A stretch of 64,000 nt of DNA. Origin: Ifrita kowaldi (taxonomy: Eukaryota; Chordata; Aves; Passeriformes; Cinclosomatidae). This document shows, one piece after another, positions 1-12,608 of the stretch. The DNA lies in assembly GCA_013398055.1 (NCBI GenBank), contig VZRS01001510.1, positions 473,656-537,655 of the forward strand, given 5' to 3'. A model generated the notes under the pieces. That model was not told the DNA's origin. It saw nothing but the letters and a program-made list of their open reading frames with translations, and made no database searches. The translations under genes and the position numbers were made by a program. Positions within the stretch are counted from its first letter, which is position 1, and each line of letters begins with the position of its first letter.

Positions 1-23
1 TTTAAGGAACCTGTCTATACAAA

Positions 24-573
24 GTCCTGGTTTTGGCTGGGATGGAGTTGACTTTCTTCCTAGTGGCTGGTACAGTGCTATGTTTTGGATTTAGGATGAG
101 GATAACACACTGATGTTGTAGCTGGTGCTGAGCAGTGCTTGCACTAAGTCTAGAACTTTTCAGCTTCTCATAAGTGCCTTGCCAGCAAGCAGGCTGGGGT
201 GCACAAGAAGCTGGGAGGGGACACAGCCAGGACAGCTGACCCCAACTGACCAAGAGGATGGACATTCCATAGCATATGGTGTCGTGCTGAGCAACAAAAC
301 CAAGAGGAAGCTGTCTGTGCGGGGTGGAAGCCTGCTGCTCATGGACTAGCTGGGCATCAGTCAGCAGGTGGTGAGCAATTACACAACTTGTTGTGTATAT
401 TCTTTTATTACTATTATTATTATTATTTTCACTTTCCTCTTCTGTCCTATTTAACTGTCTTTATCTCAACCCACTGGTTTTACCTATTCTTCAATTCTCT
501 CCCCCGTCCTACTGAGAGGGAGGGATCATATGGCTGTGTGGTGTGTAGCTGCCTGCTGGGATAAACCACAACA
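24..573 (+). mobile_element. Solo LTR of an ERVL-type endogenous retrovirus (TguLTR5-like)
   Basis: About 550 bases have the layout of a complete avian ERVL LTR of the TguLTR5 kind. The 5' part starts near TCCTGGTTTTGGCTGGGATG and continues through a stretch typical of the family (positions 50-115). The middle has GGGAGGGGACACAGCCAGGA (214-233). The 3' part has an ATT-rich run (about 407-429), TTTATCTCAACCCACTGGTT (460-479) and the end ATAAACCACAACA. No gag, pol or env reading frame follows, and no partner LTR lies within reach, so this is a solo LTR left by LTR-LTR recombination. I could not define a clean 5-bp target-site duplication. The short open frames across it on both strands are chance. 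The family name is from memory of the consensus; the exact subfamily is not resolved. Confidence 0.85.
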
Positions 574-3113
574 ACAGTTTAGGAGTTAATGCTGATGCTA
601 AGAATTTTTCAACGTATTAACTTGGACATAAAACCAGTTTTCTGTCCTGAAGAATTAAGACCAGAAAGATAAAGCCTGTATTTGTGGACAACAGGCTAAG
701 AGCTGTTTTTCTGCACAGAGCCAAAATGTCATTGTGAGTGGAGGAACTCAAGTTTTATGAATTTTCATTACCTTCCTTCTTACCCAGCACCTAACTGCTG
801 GAGGATGATGGGGGATGGAGTCAGACTGCAGGGGAAGTGGTCTGTGCAGTGGCACAGGAAAGGCGCTCGTGTAAAGGAGGGGCACTTGCACTTTCATTTT
901 TACATGCAATTATTTTGACTTCTATTATTCTTTGGACAGAGAGGGTTGTCTTAGATTCAAGACTACCTTGTAATTGACGAAAACAGCATGCAGCTGATAG
1001 GCCTAAATTTGTTGTGCGAATGAACACACCCATCTGGGTATCCACCATGAGCTGAGCACTCCATCAAGCCTTAGAGAAAACTCCTTGCAAAGGAAGGAGG
1101 TCTGTTTGTACCTGAACTAAAAAAAGGTGCCTCAAAGGGGCTGGGTTGAACTAAATGCAATAATTTGACAAATAGTCTCAAGGTGACAGAGGAGTAAGTT
1201 GGAGAATAGGCCATGCAGGAGGAGTTTGACCTTTCTTTTGTTTGTATTAAGATGCAGCTCTCTTCAAAGACAGGGCAGAAAAGCCATGAATTTCTTGCAT
1301 GTACTTTTAAACATCAATGGATAAATTGAGAAGGCTAAAATGGCCTAAGTTGCACTGTTTTCTGCAGGTTTGTTTCTGAATGACTTGTCAGCTTTATCTT
1401 TCCGAGTAAAAAGTAATGATGCAAGCAAATGTAATCCACTGTGGCAATCTATGGTGCATCTATATCTACCTGTAGCTTCATTTCCCTATTTTCTGTGTGT
1501 TTAGAGTGTGCCTTCTAGAGATCTGACGGGGGAATCAGTCAGCTCACAGGTTTGACAGGAATAATGGGAACGGAAAATTTGTATTATGGTGGAGAATGAT
1601 AAAAACAACTAGGTGATAGGAACAAGACAAGAAGACAAAGTCTCTTGAGGGCAAGCTCAACAAAGGCTCCAAACCAGCACAGCAACAGCCCCAGAATGAG
1701 CAGGAGCAGTAAAACATGGACAGCATTTGGCCTCTGTTGAAGTTTTTGAGGATTAAAATATTTGGGTGATGGAGTAGCTGCTCTCCCTGATGGCAACCTG
1801 GTGACTGGTTGACAGGGAGTGCTAAGCCAGATGCTCCTACAAAGGGATGTTTTCAGTGTAATAGCTAGAATCATGCATATATTTAATTAATGGGTACTGT
1901 TTCCAAGGTTGACAGTGAATGCTCCCTTTAATCTTTACTTCTATGCCTTTCATAAATATATTGTGAAAAACTTGCCATAGATTCTTTTTTTCAGATTAAA
2001 AATGGCATTTGCAACTTACTTTTTAAAACTACTGTCTTCTCATGGGAAATTCTGAAAACATTTTCTATAGAAATAATTCTGTTTCTAGAGCATATATGTT
2101 TTTTTATCACATTTCCCTATTGATTACCAGATATATTTGCATAAAAATACGCACACAGGAATTTATCATCTGCTGCTGCTTTTTTCTGACTTGAAATAAA
2201 AATCCCTGTGGAACAAATGTACTCCTAAGCAACAGAAATTTTCATAGGAGTATTTCATTTTAAATAAAAACAAGCAGAGAAAAAAATACCCTGAAAATAT
2301 TAGTTGCTACCTTTGGAAAATAGTTTTTACTAATGGCTTCCACAAAGCTCTTAATACAATAATCATGCTTTTAAAGCTCTCTCCTAATTTAGTTGCAACC
2401 AGCATAGTATAATGCAGAAAAATTGATAGCTTGTCCCACATTAGTGTTGTTGTGGTCTGTTCAGAAAATCTTGCTGTACTTGCCAAGATGCTCTTGCAAT
2501 TAAATTTTATCTTACATCTAAAGCTGGTCAAAAGAGTAATTTTGCAAAACTGCCCATGATGGGTGGAAAAATAGAGCTATGGTTTGTGTATATTTTCCTG
2601 TGATGTATTTTTGGTATTCTCATGTAATCTGTAAAGGCAATTCATTAAGTCCATATATAATAATTTTCTTGTCTGAGTGGTCCCAGGCCTTTCTGGTTAT
2701 TTTACTTTTGTTTCTTTAAAAATGACTGGCACAATGGAGACTCCTAACTAGCCAAGTTATTTTCAAATCCTCTTTCCTTTTCCCCTGTTACAAGGGTTGG
2801 TTTGGGTTGTTTTTTTTAAATTATTATCCTAAACAGCAAGATCCTTATTCATAGCCTGAACACTCAAGGGAAAAACAAGTCCACAAAACATTCCACCTTG
2901 AAGATGTCTAAGACTTTAGAAAGAGGGCTACACCAAATACTACTTCTAGCTTCATATAACCTTCCTGACTTTGCACTGGCAAGGATTCTACTCGCTGACA
3001 CATTCAGCAATGACATTTTAAAGAATAGTTCCTTCTCCTCTCCACCCAAGCTCCTGTGTGATTTCTCTGCCAGCCCACCCTCAGGGCTGCTTCAGGGGCA
3101 GCCTGAAGGCACA
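358..3113. repeat. Copy 1 of a 2.76-kb near-identical direct duplication
   Basis: This block starts inside the 3' part of the solo LTR and runs through about 2.5 kb of AT-rich non-LTR sequence with no recognisable gene. It recurs at 3115-5873, and I saw only two differences, both inside the LTR portion: a 3-base CAA insertion in copy 2 and A at 431 versus C at 3191. From position 541 onward the lines match base for base at an offset of 2760. Copy 1 stops at the single undetermined base. The non-LTR part (574-3113) holds only short chance reading frames, homopolymer runs and an AT-rich stretch near 2000-2300. Confidence 0.97.
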
Positions 3114-3114
3114 N
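3114..3114. other. Single undetermined base (N) at the duplication junction
   Basis: This is the only N I noticed in the window. It lies exactly between the last base of copy 1 and the first base of copy 2 of the 2.76-kb duplication. A lone N at such a junction is what an assembler or gap-closing step leaves when two overlapping contig ends are placed side by side rather than merged. Confidence 0.97.
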
Positions 3115-5873
3115 CAGTCAGCAGGTGGTGAGCAATTACACAACAACTTGTTGTGTATATTCTTTTATTACTATTATTATTATTATTTTCCCTTTCCTCT
3201 TCTGTCCTATTTAACTGTCTTTATCTCAACCCACTGGTTTTACCTATTCTTCAATTCTCTCCCCCGTCCTACTGAGAGGGAGGGATCATATGGCTGTGTG
3301 GTGTGTAGCTGCCTGCTGGGATAAACCACAACAACAGTTTAGGAGTTAATGCTGATGCTAAGAATTTTTCAACGTATTAACTTGGACATAAAACCAGTTT
3401 TCTGTCCTGAAGAATTAAGACCAGAAAGATAAAGCCTGTATTTGTGGACAACAGGCTAAGAGCTGTTTTTCTGCACAGAGCCAAAATGTCATTGTGAGTG
3501 GAGGAACTCAAGTTTTATGAATTTTCATTACCTTCCTTCTTACCCAGCACCTAACTGCTGGAGGATGATGGGGGATGGAGTCAGACTGCAGGGGAAGTGG
3601 TCTGTGCAGTGGCACAGGAAAGGCGCTCGTGTAAAGGAGGGGCACTTGCACTTTCATTTTTACATGCAATTATTTTGACTTCTATTATTCTTTGGACAGA
3701 GAGGGTTGTCTTAGATTCAAGACTACCTTGTAATTGACGAAAACAGCATGCAGCTGATAGGCCTAAATTTGTTGTGCGAATGAACACACCCATCTGGGTA
3801 TCCACCATGAGCTGAGCACTCCATCAAGCCTTAGAGAAAACTCCTTGCAAAGGAAGGAGGTCTGTTTGTACCTGAACTAAAAAAAGGTGCCTCAAAGGGG
3901 CTGGGTTGAACTAAATGCAATAATTTGACAAATAGTCTCAAGGTGACAGAGGAGTAAGTTGGAGAATAGGCCATGCAGGAGGAGTTTGACCTTTCTTTTG
4001 TTTGTATTAAGATGCAGCTCTCTTCAAAGACAGGGCAGAAAAGCCATGAATTTCTTGCATGTACTTTTAAACATCAATGGATAAATTGAGAAGGCTAAAA
4101 TGGCCTAAGTTGCACTGTTTTCTGCAGGTTTGTTTCTGAATGACTTGTCAGCTTTATCTTTCCGAGTAAAAAGTAATGATGCAAGCAAATGTAATCCACT
4201 GTGGCAATCTATGGTGCATCTATATCTACCTGTAGCTTCATTTCCCTATTTTCTGTGTGTTTAGAGTGTGCCTTCTAGAGATCTGACGGGGGAATCAGTC
4301 AGCTCACAGGTTTGACAGGAATAATGGGAACGGAAAATTTGTATTATGGTGGAGAATGATAAAAACAACTAGGTGATAGGAACAAGACAAGAAGACAAAG
4401 TCTCTTGAGGGCAAGCTCAACAAAGGCTCCAAACCAGCACAGCAACAGCCCCAGAATGAGCAGGAGCAGTAAAACATGGACAGCATTTGGCCTCTGTTGA
4501 AGTTTTTGAGGATTAAAATATTTGGGTGATGGAGTAGCTGCTCTCCCTGATGGCAACCTGGTGACTGGTTGACAGGGAGTGCTAAGCCAGATGCTCCTAC
4601 AAAGGGATGTTTTCAGTGTAATAGCTAGAATCATGCATATATTTAATTAATGGGTACTGTTTCCAAGGTTGACAGTGAATGCTCCCTTTAATCTTTACTT
4701 CTATGCCTTTCATAAATATATTGTGAAAAACTTGCCATAGATTCTTTTTTTCAGATTAAAAATGGCATTTGCAACTTACTTTTTAAAACTACTGTCTTCT
4801 CATGGGAAATTCTGAAAACATTTTCTATAGAAATAATTCTGTTTCTAGAGCATATATGTTTTTTTATCACATTTCCCTATTGATTACCAGATATATTTGC
4901 ATAAAAATACGCACACAGGAATTTATCATCTGCTGCTGCTTTTTTCTGACTTGAAATAAAAATCCCTGTGGAACAAATGTACTCCTAAGCAACAGAAATT
5001 TTCATAGGAGTATTTCATTTTAAATAAAAACAAGCAGAGAAAAAAATACCCTGAAAATATTAGTTGCTACCTTTGGAAAATAGTTTTTACTAATGGCTTC
5101 CACAAAGCTCTTAATACAATAATCATGCTTTTAAAGCTCTCTCCTAATTTAGTTGCAACCAGCATAGTATAATGCAGAAAAATTGATAGCTTGTCCCACA
5201 TTAGTGTTGTTGTGGTCTGTTCAGAAAATCTTGCTGTACTTGCCAAGATGCTCTTGCAATTAAATTTTATCTTACATCTAAAGCTGGTCAAAAGAGTAAT
5301 TTTGCAAAACTGCCCATGATGGGTGGAAAAATAGAGCTATGGTTTGTGTATATTTTCCTGTGATGTATTTTTGGTATTCTCATGTAATCTGTAAAGGCAA
5401 TTCATTAAGTCCATATATAATAATTTTCTTGTCTGAGTGGTCCCAGGCCTTTCTGGTTATTTTACTTTTGTTTCTTTAAAAATGACTGGCACAATGGAGA
5501 CTCCTAACTAGCCAAGTTATTTTCAAATCCTCTTTCCTTTTCCCCTGTTACAAGGGTTGGTTTGGGTTGTTTTTTTTAAATTATTATCCTAAACAGCAAG
5601 ATCCTTATTCATAGCCTGAACACTCAAGGGAAAAACAAGTCCACAAAACATTCCACCTTGAAGATGTCTAAGACTTTAGAAAGAGGGCTACACCAAATAC
5701 TACTTCTAGCTTCATATAACCTTCCTGACTTTGCACTGGCAAGGATTCTACTCGCTGACACATTCAGCAATGACATTTTAAAGAATAGTTCCTTCTCCTC
5801 TCCACCCAAGCTCCTGTGTGATTTCTCTGCCAGCCCACCCTCAGGGCTGCTTCAGGGGCAGCCTGAAGGCACA
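3115..5873. repeat. Copy 2 of the 2.76-kb direct duplication, including a partial LTR
   Basis: Copy 2 opens in mid-LTR: 3115-3333 matches the 3' part of the solo LTR, and the LTR's 5' half is missing. It then repeats the unique sequence of copy 1 and runs on into new sequence at 5874 without a break. The continuation shows that copy 2 is joined to the true right flank, while copy 1 is joined to the true left flank. The real locus therefore probably has one copy. Reading frames seen in copy 1 recur here unchanged and none looks coding. Confidence 0.97.
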
Positions 5874-6402
5874 GTTATAGGACAAAGTGTAAACGTCACC
5901 TTCTGACAGTGTGCATGATGGGGGAATTAACACTGGTTTGGCACAACTTCTCCAGTGAACTTCCATTGATTAGAAATGAAAGCTGAATCAATGTAACACT
6001 CCCTAACTATCACAGACATGGTGAAGTTTTGATCCTAGCAGAAATTTCATGTGTCTTTGGGAAAGTCTGAAGACTAGAGTACATGAAAAATAAATAGCGT
6101 ATCCTAAGAAAGATCTTTCTACAAGAAAAAAAAAACAAACCAAGAATGATACTGACAAGACATCCCTCTTCAAGTTTATTTTCAGACTCCAAAAGTCTGA
6201 AGTAAGAGCAGTTGGAAATCATTTGGCTGCATAATATCAAGTGGCACCTTGAAAAGCTTACCGGAGTGATACAGGCAGGGAATGTCAGCATTTTTCTGTT
6301 TAAAATTTTTGCTTTAAAAAATCCTTTTTTTGTTATTTACTGGTTTATGGTCTATTATGTTAAGTTTAAAAGAGTAAGATCTTCTTAATTTATTTCTTTT
6401 AG
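5874..6402. other. Non-coding stretch after the duplication
   Basis: AT-rich sequence with an A-run near 6125-6137 and no frame or repeat I recognise. It ends in a pyrimidine-rich tract and AG (6388-6402) that could act as a splice acceptor for the next entry. Confidence 0.5.
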
Positions 6403-6968
6403 AGTATGAAATTAATATATTAGATTTGGAAACTCGCAGGCTACTCAAGAAGGTTAATTTAAAGACTGAAGATATACGACACCATAAATTCAATGAGCTT
6501 AAGGCAGAAGTACACAGCAGGGGCTTATCCTCTGACAATCTTTGAAAGTGTTCTCCAGAAAAGAGGGGAAACCAGCTATGTAGTCCTAGCAAGGAACAGT
6601 CACCCTGGAGTGCATCTCTGCCAGCAGAACCTGTACCAGAACCCTTTCCTGTGTTTGCTCTGGAATGATGCCTCTCATATTTAGGTCATCCCTGTTTTGG
6701 AACAACTGATTACATCTTTACCCTACTTCCAACTCTCTGATGTAGAGAGAAAAGAGTAAAGAAAGTGAACAGAGAAGAAAATTCATCTGAGCTTCATCCA
6801 AAAAGCACAAAGGTGTGTGATGATTCCAGCTGGACTGTAACTGATGAAACTGAACTACATCGGCTCCTTGAACTGCTGAAAATGTCTTCTGTGTCACTCA
6901 TTTCTCCCCCTGGTATTTCTGAGGGTGATGATAGCCCATGGATATTTCTCAGTGTGTGCCCCAGTTGA
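6403..6968 (+). pseudogene. Exon-like stretch in one frame with three in-frame TGA codons
   Basis: From the AG at 6401-6402, the frame set by 6405 gives charged, helix-prone protein (for example LDLETRRLLKKVNLKTEDIR), then TGA, then a Ser/Pro-rich part, two more TGAs, and finally about 70 codons without a stop to 6968. All three stops are TGA and the frame does not shift. Possible donors include GTGTGT after 6811 and GTATTT near 6911. This may be a decayed exon, a group of small exons, or chance, since a run of this kind is not rare over 64 kb. I do not recognise the protein. The segment at 7459 lies on the same strand and could belong to the same transcript. Confidence 0.25.
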
Positions 6969-7458
6969 TAACAGCAACTAGGGCTGAAATTACTTCCTTG
7001 CAAGGAATCGCTTGTACACTGGAACGTGGAAAGGTAGCAAAGTTGCTCCCTATTATGCTGGCATAACTTTGCAAAAGATGGATTAAGACTATTAAATGAA
7101 CTTTTCTGTATTATAGAAAAATATTACAGAAACTCTCAGCACTTGAGAACAGTACAGGAACTCTTATTTTTAACGAATTCGAAAAAGAACATTGATTCTC
7201 TTAGGTTCACTTGCTATCAAATTAACTAAAGGTTTTTATATGATTATTAATTATATCTAAAACAATGTGTAATTAAATTTTGCAATTAGTTTAGAGATAA
7301 AAAGACCTTAATTTGGTGATTTTTTTCTAAAGGGACAATATGTAATCTTTTTATATTCAAGTGAGTAATAATGGGCATCTTTGTATCCCATTCTTCAGTT
7401 TAAGACCAGTTTAAAGTATGTATAGGTAATATATGACCTTATATATTGTTTTTATCAG

Positions 7459-7626
7459 AACAAAACCTCGACAGGATATGTTTGGTGAATTAGTAAATGA
7501 GATGATTTCATCCAATTTTCCAAGATCCTGCAAAGTGGAAGTAGAATATTTATTCTTTGATATGATAAAAATATTTGGTACTACTGAGGAAGTTTTTGTC
7601 CTCTATGGCAGCTAGAACCAAATAAA
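7459..7626 (+). CDS. Possible terminal coding exon, product unknown
   Basis: A pyrimidine-rich tract ending in AG (7445-7458) precedes 52 open codons ending in TAG at 7613-7615. AATAAA follows at 7621-7626, and the sequence after it is moderately GT-rich, as at a polyadenylation site. Only one frame is open, which needs two bases from a preceding exon. The protein is balanced and non-repetitive, with DMFGELVNEMISSNFPRSCK followed by an acidic and aromatic part. A stop only five bases before the poly(A) signal is unusual. I do not recognise the family. It could be the last exon of a gene, a lncRNA exon with a chance frame, or a fossil. Confidence 0.27.
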
Positions 7627-7639
7627 GCCTGCAATATTA

Positions 7640-9689
7640 AAACTCTTCAAAATATTGCATGGAATGTCTTGGTACTCCACACAACAGTCCATTAGATCTG
7701 TGGTAATAAGATGTCCACAAGAGGTTTCTCCCCACAGTTTTTTTTTTTCACAGCTCTGAAGTCAGTCATACAATAGGCACAGGACTGACTTTGTCTGAGT
7801 TAAATCACCCAAAGTGATCTTTAATCTCTGTAAGTGCCTAATATAAATTCAAAAGTTTAGAAATGCAAAGATATTTCTCTCTCTGTGAAACCAATACATA
7901 ATGCACTGATGGCTAAAGTCGGATAGGAAAGAACACAGGCTATATATGTAACTTAGAGTGTTTTGTCCAGAGATATCTGGTTTTGTAATCATTGAAAGAT
8001 CTCTCAGTCTTTGTACAGTGTGATAAAAAGCACATAGTAAATTCCCTAATGAACTAAGAGTATACAAGGTGCAAAATCAAGCTACAAGTACTCACTACTG
8101 ACTTTGCCGATTTCTGCATTTGCACAGTTTAGCACCCCATTTTCCAGTCACAGTACTTCATCTGGTTTGGGTGCTGAATTATTCAAAACTTGCTTCATTA
8201 TGATAGCTTCAAACTTGGTGACTTTTGAAAAAAAAAAAAACAGAAGAATATCTTTTTTTCACTATTTAACTTCATTATGAAGTGGTAAGGGAAAGATTTG
8301 TAGTTAAGAATGGTCCAAATACATGATTTAAATTGTTAGCTTAAAACAACATTTCTAGTTAATCAGCTTTCACATAGGAAAAGAGAAAGTATTTGCTCAA
8401 AGCTGGAGTTAGGAAGTTATTTCTATCAGTATAAAAGACCATAAATTTGTCTCACAGCCTTTCAGCAATTTAGATGCGTAATTGGGCCTTCAAGACACAC
8501 TCTGCATTGACATGTGTAATATTAAATTTCTATCACCGTGATTTATATACCTAGCTAGTAGTTCTGCGAGCTACTAAGTATAAACATTGAATTTAAAAGC
8601 ATGCCCCTACACACAGTGATTGGAATTCTGTTACCTTTATCATTGACTCAAGCAGAGCAAAGTTATCACGCAATGGTTTTCAACTTGCCATGAAGGTATC
8701 GGGGCTTTAAGAGAAAATCAAATTACATAAAACTAGTGAAGAAATTGCATAAAAAACAGCAACTATTTCACTACCCTTTATAAAAAAATGGCAATAAAGG
8801 AAAGGAAAAATGTAAGAAGCAACATTTTTAAGCCTCTTAATTTCCGAATTGTAAATTCTTTCAAGAAAATAGGTAACCTTAGTAACATTAAAAGGTACTT
8901 GAGAGCATCTCCTGAAATCTGATAGTCAAGTAATTCAATTGCATTCTGTTTCACAGAATAAATCTGGTAGATAAGGCTATGCCTGGGTTCTTCCTGCTTC
9001 ATACTGTGTGTCATGTTATACTTTCGCTCTGGCATTTCTGGTATTCCAAAGAGTAATGTATCATTAGATTAAATTATGTCCTCCTGAGATAAATAGAACA
9101 AATATTATTTAAGAAACCCAAAACAATAAAAGATACTTTTCTAGCTATAATACTGTCTTTAATGCAATATGGAAACATTGATTGTAACACTACTGAGCTT
9201 ATTCCTGAATACTTCTTGTTAAATATTTTGTACATATTAATCTGTACAAACATCTAACTGCATCTAAATACGTTAGGATAATATTCAAGTGTTTACATAA
9301 ATGCTATGAGTGCTATTTGGCTGAATGGGCATACTGGTCATCCTGACGTCAAGTCACCTGAACTGAGCAGTGAGAACTTGATAGACTTTGTATAGGAAGG
9401 CATTTTTTTCCCCTCCCAATATTTAAAAAATGTAGTGCAAATGCTTTCCAGTAGCAGAATTACTGTGGGAATTTCCACAGGGACACTGCTCTGTCTGGGA
9501 AACAGGTGGGATATGTGGTTCTTGAGCTGATTGTGTTGTCTGGAAAGGTTTGGGGATGCTACATTGAGGTTCAGATGTGCTTCCCATCTTGTTGAGGGAA
9601 AAGAGGAGGAAGGAGAGCAAGTTAGGACTGTTGCTGGCAGAACAGTGTTCACCAGTTTGAGAAGGAAATAGTTTCAAACTGGGGCTTTG
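7640..9689. other. Non-coding AT-rich stretch
   Basis: There is no gene, RNA or repeat family I can name. It has A/T homopolymers (for example 7738-7749 and 8228-8240) and an 85-codon minus-strand frame (8778-9035) lying in AT-rich sequence, without splice or start context that would support it. Confidence 0.5.
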
Positions 9690-9763
9690 CTGTAAAGTGA
9701 CAGATTGGACTAGGTGACCTTTAATGCTCATTTCCAACCTAAACTATTGTATGATTCTATGAA
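9690..9763 (+). mobile_element. CR1 LINE 3' tail fragment
   Basis: The text GATTGGACTAGGTGACCTTT, followed by TCCAACCTAAACTATTGTAT and GATTCTATGA, is the diverged end of an avian CR1 element: the GG-TTGGACTAGATGACCTTT motif, TTCCAACCC and the terminal ATTCTATG repeat. It is a plus-orientation, heavily 5'-truncated copy. The left edge is uncertain, because the 100 bases before it are too diverged to assign. The substitutions suggest an older copy than the two near 48-50 kb. Confidence 0.8.
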
Positions 9764-12325
9764 AATGGGCTCCTCAGCCTTAGTTTGTGAGTCAGATGCC
9801 ATAATATATTTGAGATCTAGAAATAAATGTTTTATGTGGGAACCTCCAAGTTGTTTTCCCTCATGAAACCACATACTGACAGAAAAAAAGGTACAAAATG
9901 CTGAGAGGCATCTGCTTAGTTTTTCATCAACCTCACTGCCTTTAGCTGTTCACTCTAAGTGAAATAAGCACTTTTGAGAAATTTATTAGCAATATCAGAC
10001 TTTGTTTCTTGTCCTCAGAATGAGGTAAGGAAAGGAGCACACACATACAGCACTGCAGGAAGGTGCACTGACAGGTAGAACTGCTCAGAGTTTCTCAGAA
10101 ATTGCCAAGGTTGCTCAAAAGGTGCAGATCAGGGGAACAAAGATCTATCTATCCAGCACCACACTTCCAGACTTGTGCTTCCTCTGACTTGTAATGTATA
10201 GCCTCTGCAGGAGGCAGCAGGCTGTGCTACGTTGTGCCCAAAGGAGAAGGAACCCAGAGGATGTATCACTATTGCTGGAAGACACACACTTCCACTGACT
10301 GGAAAAGCTAATATTTGCTATGATAAGCTGCCCCTATGAATGAGTCTACTGAAGTGGAATTAAATCATTAATTTTACTGATAATGTGTCTGCTATAAACT
10401 TTAAGTCTATTTGTTTAAAGGGCAACTGGTTACAGAATCACATCTCTGGCTTGTACCACGTGCTTCAAATTAAGATTAAGATCAGTGCCAAATATTGTTT
10501 GGAAGTGATTTTGAATTTCTGTATCAATGATCCCTAGGAAAAAAATAGAGACTCTGGTATATGCAGTTTTACTTCAATAGCAAAGAGCATTTTTGTGAAT
10601 AAGTTTGAGACTTCTTGCTGCCTGAAAAAAATAATTTCTCTTTAGGGCTCCATCTTTATACGTGCAGTCATTTAGAAATAAACATTTTACTTCTCAAGTG
10701 TCTTGAGAACAAAAGATCAAGAACTGAAGCTCTACACAGGGGATTTCAGAAGAGAAAAATTATTTCATCTGCTTCTCCCACTTCAAAAGTAGATCCTCTC
10801 AGACACCAGGTTATGACTGAGAAATTTGTGGAGATTTATGGAGAGCTTTATTATATCTTCTTGCTTACTTCTTTCTAAGCACTTCTGGCCAGGAATTACA
10901 ATAGATGAGTGGGCATTAAAAATAATCCATAATACCTGTAAATTGAGTCGCAGCCTCTGCCTTTTCCCCTTCCTCGCCATTACAGAACACGCATGTGAAC
11001 CTCCCATGTAGGGATAGATTTGTTTTTCCTACTAACAGCACAGAAAGAGTTGACGCTGATTCCCTTCTGCTCAGCCATTCTCCTCTCCGCTTAAAAAAAA
11101 GAAAGGGGAACGGAATACATACATTTCTCATTGATTACCTGCATGTATTTCATTACTTAAATAACTCATCTTCCACATGGTGACTCCTGCTTCAGTAATG
11201 ACCATTCTGTAAACCATAAATTCATTGATGCCAGCAACTGCATTCACAGCCTCTCTTGTTAATAACAAGTCATTTGTTTAAACCGAGGCTGCAAAGTACC
11301 TCTAACACACTCTGGCTGGTTTGTGAAAATGTCACAATTTCTTTATAGTGTAAATGGTGCTGTTTTCTTTGCTTGGATTTAAAGTCAATATGAACAAATC
11401 ACTTATAATACCTTATCAACGAAACCAATCTGTAAAATAATTATAAATTACATTGGCAAAATTTCATATTCGCAGAACAGATTTTAGACCATATGTCTGT
11501 TGGTGATGCAACTGAGAATTCATCCTTAGTTCTCAGACAAGGTATGTGTAAAATTACTGTGTCATATGGCTTTTTATGTTAGGCATTTCCATTACAACAT
11601 TGTCATGCCATCATTTCAGATGCTTTCAGTCACAGGTTGAATTCGTCTACTGACCATACATTCACAGCAAGATATTTAGGTGCAAGAATTTCAAGTTGGA
11701 ATCCTACAATTCTGTAAATATTCTGTGTGGAAAAATGCACAAAAAAAAAACTCTGTCAAAAGTCTTGATGCTTCTGCATAAGGATTGCGCAGAGAAGAGG
11801 GATGTTGGGATCAGCCCCAGGAAACAGACCACTGAAGTAATTGAGCAGTAGTAATTTAACTCCGTTTTGTTGTTCCATCTGGGAAAATAATTTGAGTAGT
11901 TAAACAATATAGTAATGAGCTACATAAGCATACAAAGAGGGGTGAAATATTTTGGTTTACTAAACCAATCTCCTGTGGTTTTAGTAAAGACAGGACAGAC
12001 TTGCCATTGGCAGAGAAGCTACTAGGGTCTTTAAGAAGAGCAGCATTCTTGAGAAGTCTTTGAAATAATAAAAAATATTTTCTTACAGTGGAGAGCTGTT
12101 CAGATTTCACTGAAACCTGTGGCTAAATGCCTTGCAGGCCAATTTTCTGGGGAAGAGGGAAGGCATCTTTCCCTTTGTCTCCACTTCCTTTGTGTTTGTG
12201 TGAAATGGTAGTAAACTCTTCTGCTCCAAAATAGCCTAATTGATTTAAATTTTCAGAGTTCACACATTTGTCTAGCCCAAATTCTATGGCATCAAGTCAT
12301 CTTTGAGACCTGGGAGATAACTCTA
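9764..12325. other. Non-coding stretch
   Basis: AT-rich DNA with scattered short frames on both strands, none with splice signals or protein character that I would defend. No repeats were identified. Confidence 0.45.
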
Positions 12326-12529
12326 TGCTTGCAACCAAGTTTTATGCACCTGTCTGTGGAGACAATACGTGGTCAGGACTTGTGCTATGCAAATGTCAGC
12401 CAATTTGGATGCAGGTTCTATGACCTTCATCTTCCTGGCAGCTGGAAGAAATCTGATTCTGTTAGCTAGCAGTCTGATCTCCCTTCTTCTGAAGCCCATA
12501 GTGATGCTGTCAATTTTATCAAATGCAGG
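12326..12529 (-). other. Open, protein-like stretch of 68 codons, unrecognised
   Basis: Read on the minus strand, there is no stop for 68 codons between a TGA (12530-12532) and a TAG (12323-12325). The translation is basic and amphipathic, including REIRLLANRIRFLPAARKMK. The plus strand is also open across most of it (12369-12608), which lowers the weight. No start, splice site or family match was recognised, so this is either an old coding fossil or chance. Confidence 0.15.
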
Positions 12530-12608
12530 TCACATCCTAGAAGCTAAATCATTAGCCATCATGTTTCAGCATTTAATTTTATATATTCTTGTGTGCCGTA
12601 TGCTGTAA

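Noticed and set aside
821..1048. Minus-strand frames repeated at 3581-3808 and similar pairs, suggesting a gene family
   Set aside because: The repetition is only the duplicated 2.76-kb block. The frames are short and not protein-like.
358..3333. A two-LTR provirus with an internal region between the LTR pieces
   Set aside because: The second LTR piece is part of the duplicated block next to the N, the sequence between has no gag/pol/env, and the flanks match a false duplication better.
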